NCBI GenBank assembly: GCA_021807975.1
Contig: JAKBCJ010000301.1
Span: forward strand, 1-6,078
Reading direction: 5' to 3'
DNA from: Pseudomonadota bacterium
GTDB taxonomy: Bacteria > Pseudomonadota > Alphaproteobacteria > Acetobacterales > Acetobacteraceae
Length of the DNA: 6,078 nucleotides
Shown: one piece after another, positions 5,148-6,078 of the stretch
Position numbering within the stretch: position 1 is the first letter of the stretch
Layout of the letters: each line of letters opens with the position of its first letter
The notes under the pieces: model-generated
Told to the model about the DNA's origin: nothing
Seen by the model: the letters and a program-made list of their open reading frames with translations, nothing else
Databases searched by the model: none
Position numbers and translations under genes: made by a program

Positions 5148-6078
5148 CTAATCGCCGGCCAGCCGGCGTTTCAGGGTGTCGTTGATCAGACCGGGGTTTC
5201 CCTTGCCGGCCATCGCCTTCATGGTCTGCCCAACGAAGAACCCGAACAGCTTGTCTTTCCCCGACCGGTATTCCGCCACCTTATCGGGATTGGCCGCCAG
5301 GATACGATCGACCGCCGCATCGATCGCGCCAGTATCGGTGACCTGACGCAACCCTTTCTGCTCCACGATCGCCGCCGCGTCCTGGCCGGTTTCGACCATC
5401 GCCTCGAACACGTCCTTGGCGATCCGGCCGTTGATCGTGTTGTCCGCCATCAGGTCCAGCAGCCCGCCCAAAGCGGCGGCGCTGACGGGGGGATTGTCGA
5501 TGGAACGGCCCAGGCGGTTCATCGCGGCGAAGAAGTCGCCCGTCACCCAGTTGGCGGCGATCTTGGCATCGCGGCCCTTGGCGACCGCTTCATAGAACTC
5601 CGCCGTCGCTTTCTCCGCGACCAGCACCGACGCATCGTAGGGCGTTAGTCCATAGGCCTGGATAAACCGAGCCTTCTTGGCATCCGGCAGTTCTGGCAGG
5701 GACGCCTTCAGCGCCGCGATCCAGTCCTCGTCCAGCACCAGCGGCAGCAAGTCGGGGTCTGGGAAATAGCGGTAATCGTGCGCGTCTTCTTTCGACCGCA
5801 TCGACCGGGTGATCCCGCGCCCGCTGTCGAACAGGCGCGTTTCCTGCTGCACCGTCCCGCCCGACTCCCAAACTTCGATCTGGCGCATCGCCTCGGCCTC
5901 GACCGCCTGCATCACGAAGCGGATGGAGTTGACGTTCTTCACCTCGCAGCGGGTGCGATACGGTTCGCCGTGTTTACGCACCGACACGTTCACGTCGGCG
6001 CGCATGGACCCTTCCTCCATGTTGCCGTCGCACGTCCCCAGATAGCGCAGGATAGAGCGCAGCTTGCGCACATAGGCC
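5148..6078 (-). CDS. gatB: Asp-tRNA(Asn)/Glu-tRNA(Gln) amidotransferase subunit B, 5' end outside window
   Basis: GatB is the subunit of the GatCAB amidotransferase that binds the misacylated tRNA and activates the side-chain carboxyl with ATP. Ammonia delivered from GatA then turns Glu-tRNA(Gln) or Asp-tRNA(Asn) into Gln-tRNA or Asn-tRNA in the cytoplasm. The frame is open to the window edge, giving the last 309 of the usual 480 or so residues. It begins AYVRKLRSILRYLG, so the apparent GTG at 6071 is an internal valine and not a start. Family signatures are DGNMEEGSMRADVNVSVR (visible residues 17-34), EVKNVNSIRF (45-54), YRYFPDPDLLPLVL (102-115), and the C-terminal YqeY-like tRNA-binding region ending in GKDKLFGFFVGQTMKAM and a conserved NP. 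The product ends in RRLAGD before TAG at 5148. It appears intact over this stretch, with strongly GC-biased third codon positions typical of a core gene. gatB is usually near gatA and gatC, which would lie beyond the right edge. Confidence 0.98.
   Translation of the reverse strand, partial: AYVRKLRSILRYLGTCDGNMEEGSMRADVNVSVRKHGEPYRTRCEVKNVNSIRFVMQAVEAEAMRQIEVWESGGTVQQETRLFDSGRGITRSMRSKEDAHDYRYFPDPDLLPLVLDEDWIAALKASLPELPDAKKARFIQAYGLTPYDASVLVAEKATAEFYEAVAKGRDAKIAANWVTGDFFAAMNRLGRSIDNPPVSAAALGGLLDLMADNTINGRIAKDVFEAMVETGQDAAAIVEQKGLRQVTDTGAIDAAVDRILAANPDKVAEYRSGKDKLFGFFVGQTMKAMAGKGNPGLINDTLKRRLAGD

Noticed and set aside
6069..6071. GTG at 6071 as a start for gatB
   Set aside because: The frame stays open to the window edge and the upstream residues A-Y continue the conserved A-Y-V-R-K-L-R stretch, so this is an internal valine codon.

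Overview
The window is GC-rich chromosomal DNA from a bacterium, most likely an alphaproteobacterium. That guess rests on the gatB sequence, the base composition and the mix of genes; sphingomonads are plausible, but nothing here proves the genus. It holds six protein genes, two of them cut by the window ends. No tRNA, rRNA, CRISPR array, intact insertion sequence or phage gene was recognised.

The left two thirds (1-3557) look like part of a surface-polysaccharide locus. A partial minus-strand gene at 1-416 encodes a multi-pass membrane protein resembling O-antigen polymerase/ligase (VpsF-like) proteins. After a 455-base divergent spacer, a plus-strand gene (872-2284; open frame from 743) encodes a polytopic GT-C glycosyltransferase whose motifs match the eukaryotic DIE2/ALG10 glucosyltransferases. 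It converges on a minus-strand acyltransferase-3 (OafA-like) gene at 2352-3557, with two short hairpins between the stop codons. The three products would polymerise or ligate, glycosylate and O-acylate an envelope glycan at the inner membrane; this joint role is inference from families and proximity.

A gap of about 560 bases (3558-4113) with no convincing gene separates this locus from a minus-strand group of more conserved character. Read in transcription order, that group is the 3' two thirds of gatB (5148 to the window end), a small helix-turn-helix regulator fused to a 2TM membrane domain (4524-5024), and a DUF2306 membrane protein (4114-4527). The last two overlap by 4 bases (GTGA) and are almost certainly translated together. 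The regulator's leader contains an inverted repeat directly next to its ribosome binding site.

The items most worth a second look are the ALG10-like enzyme in a bacterial polysaccharide locus and the coupled membrane-tethered regulator/DUF2306 pair. I did not find strong evidence for an entirely new system.
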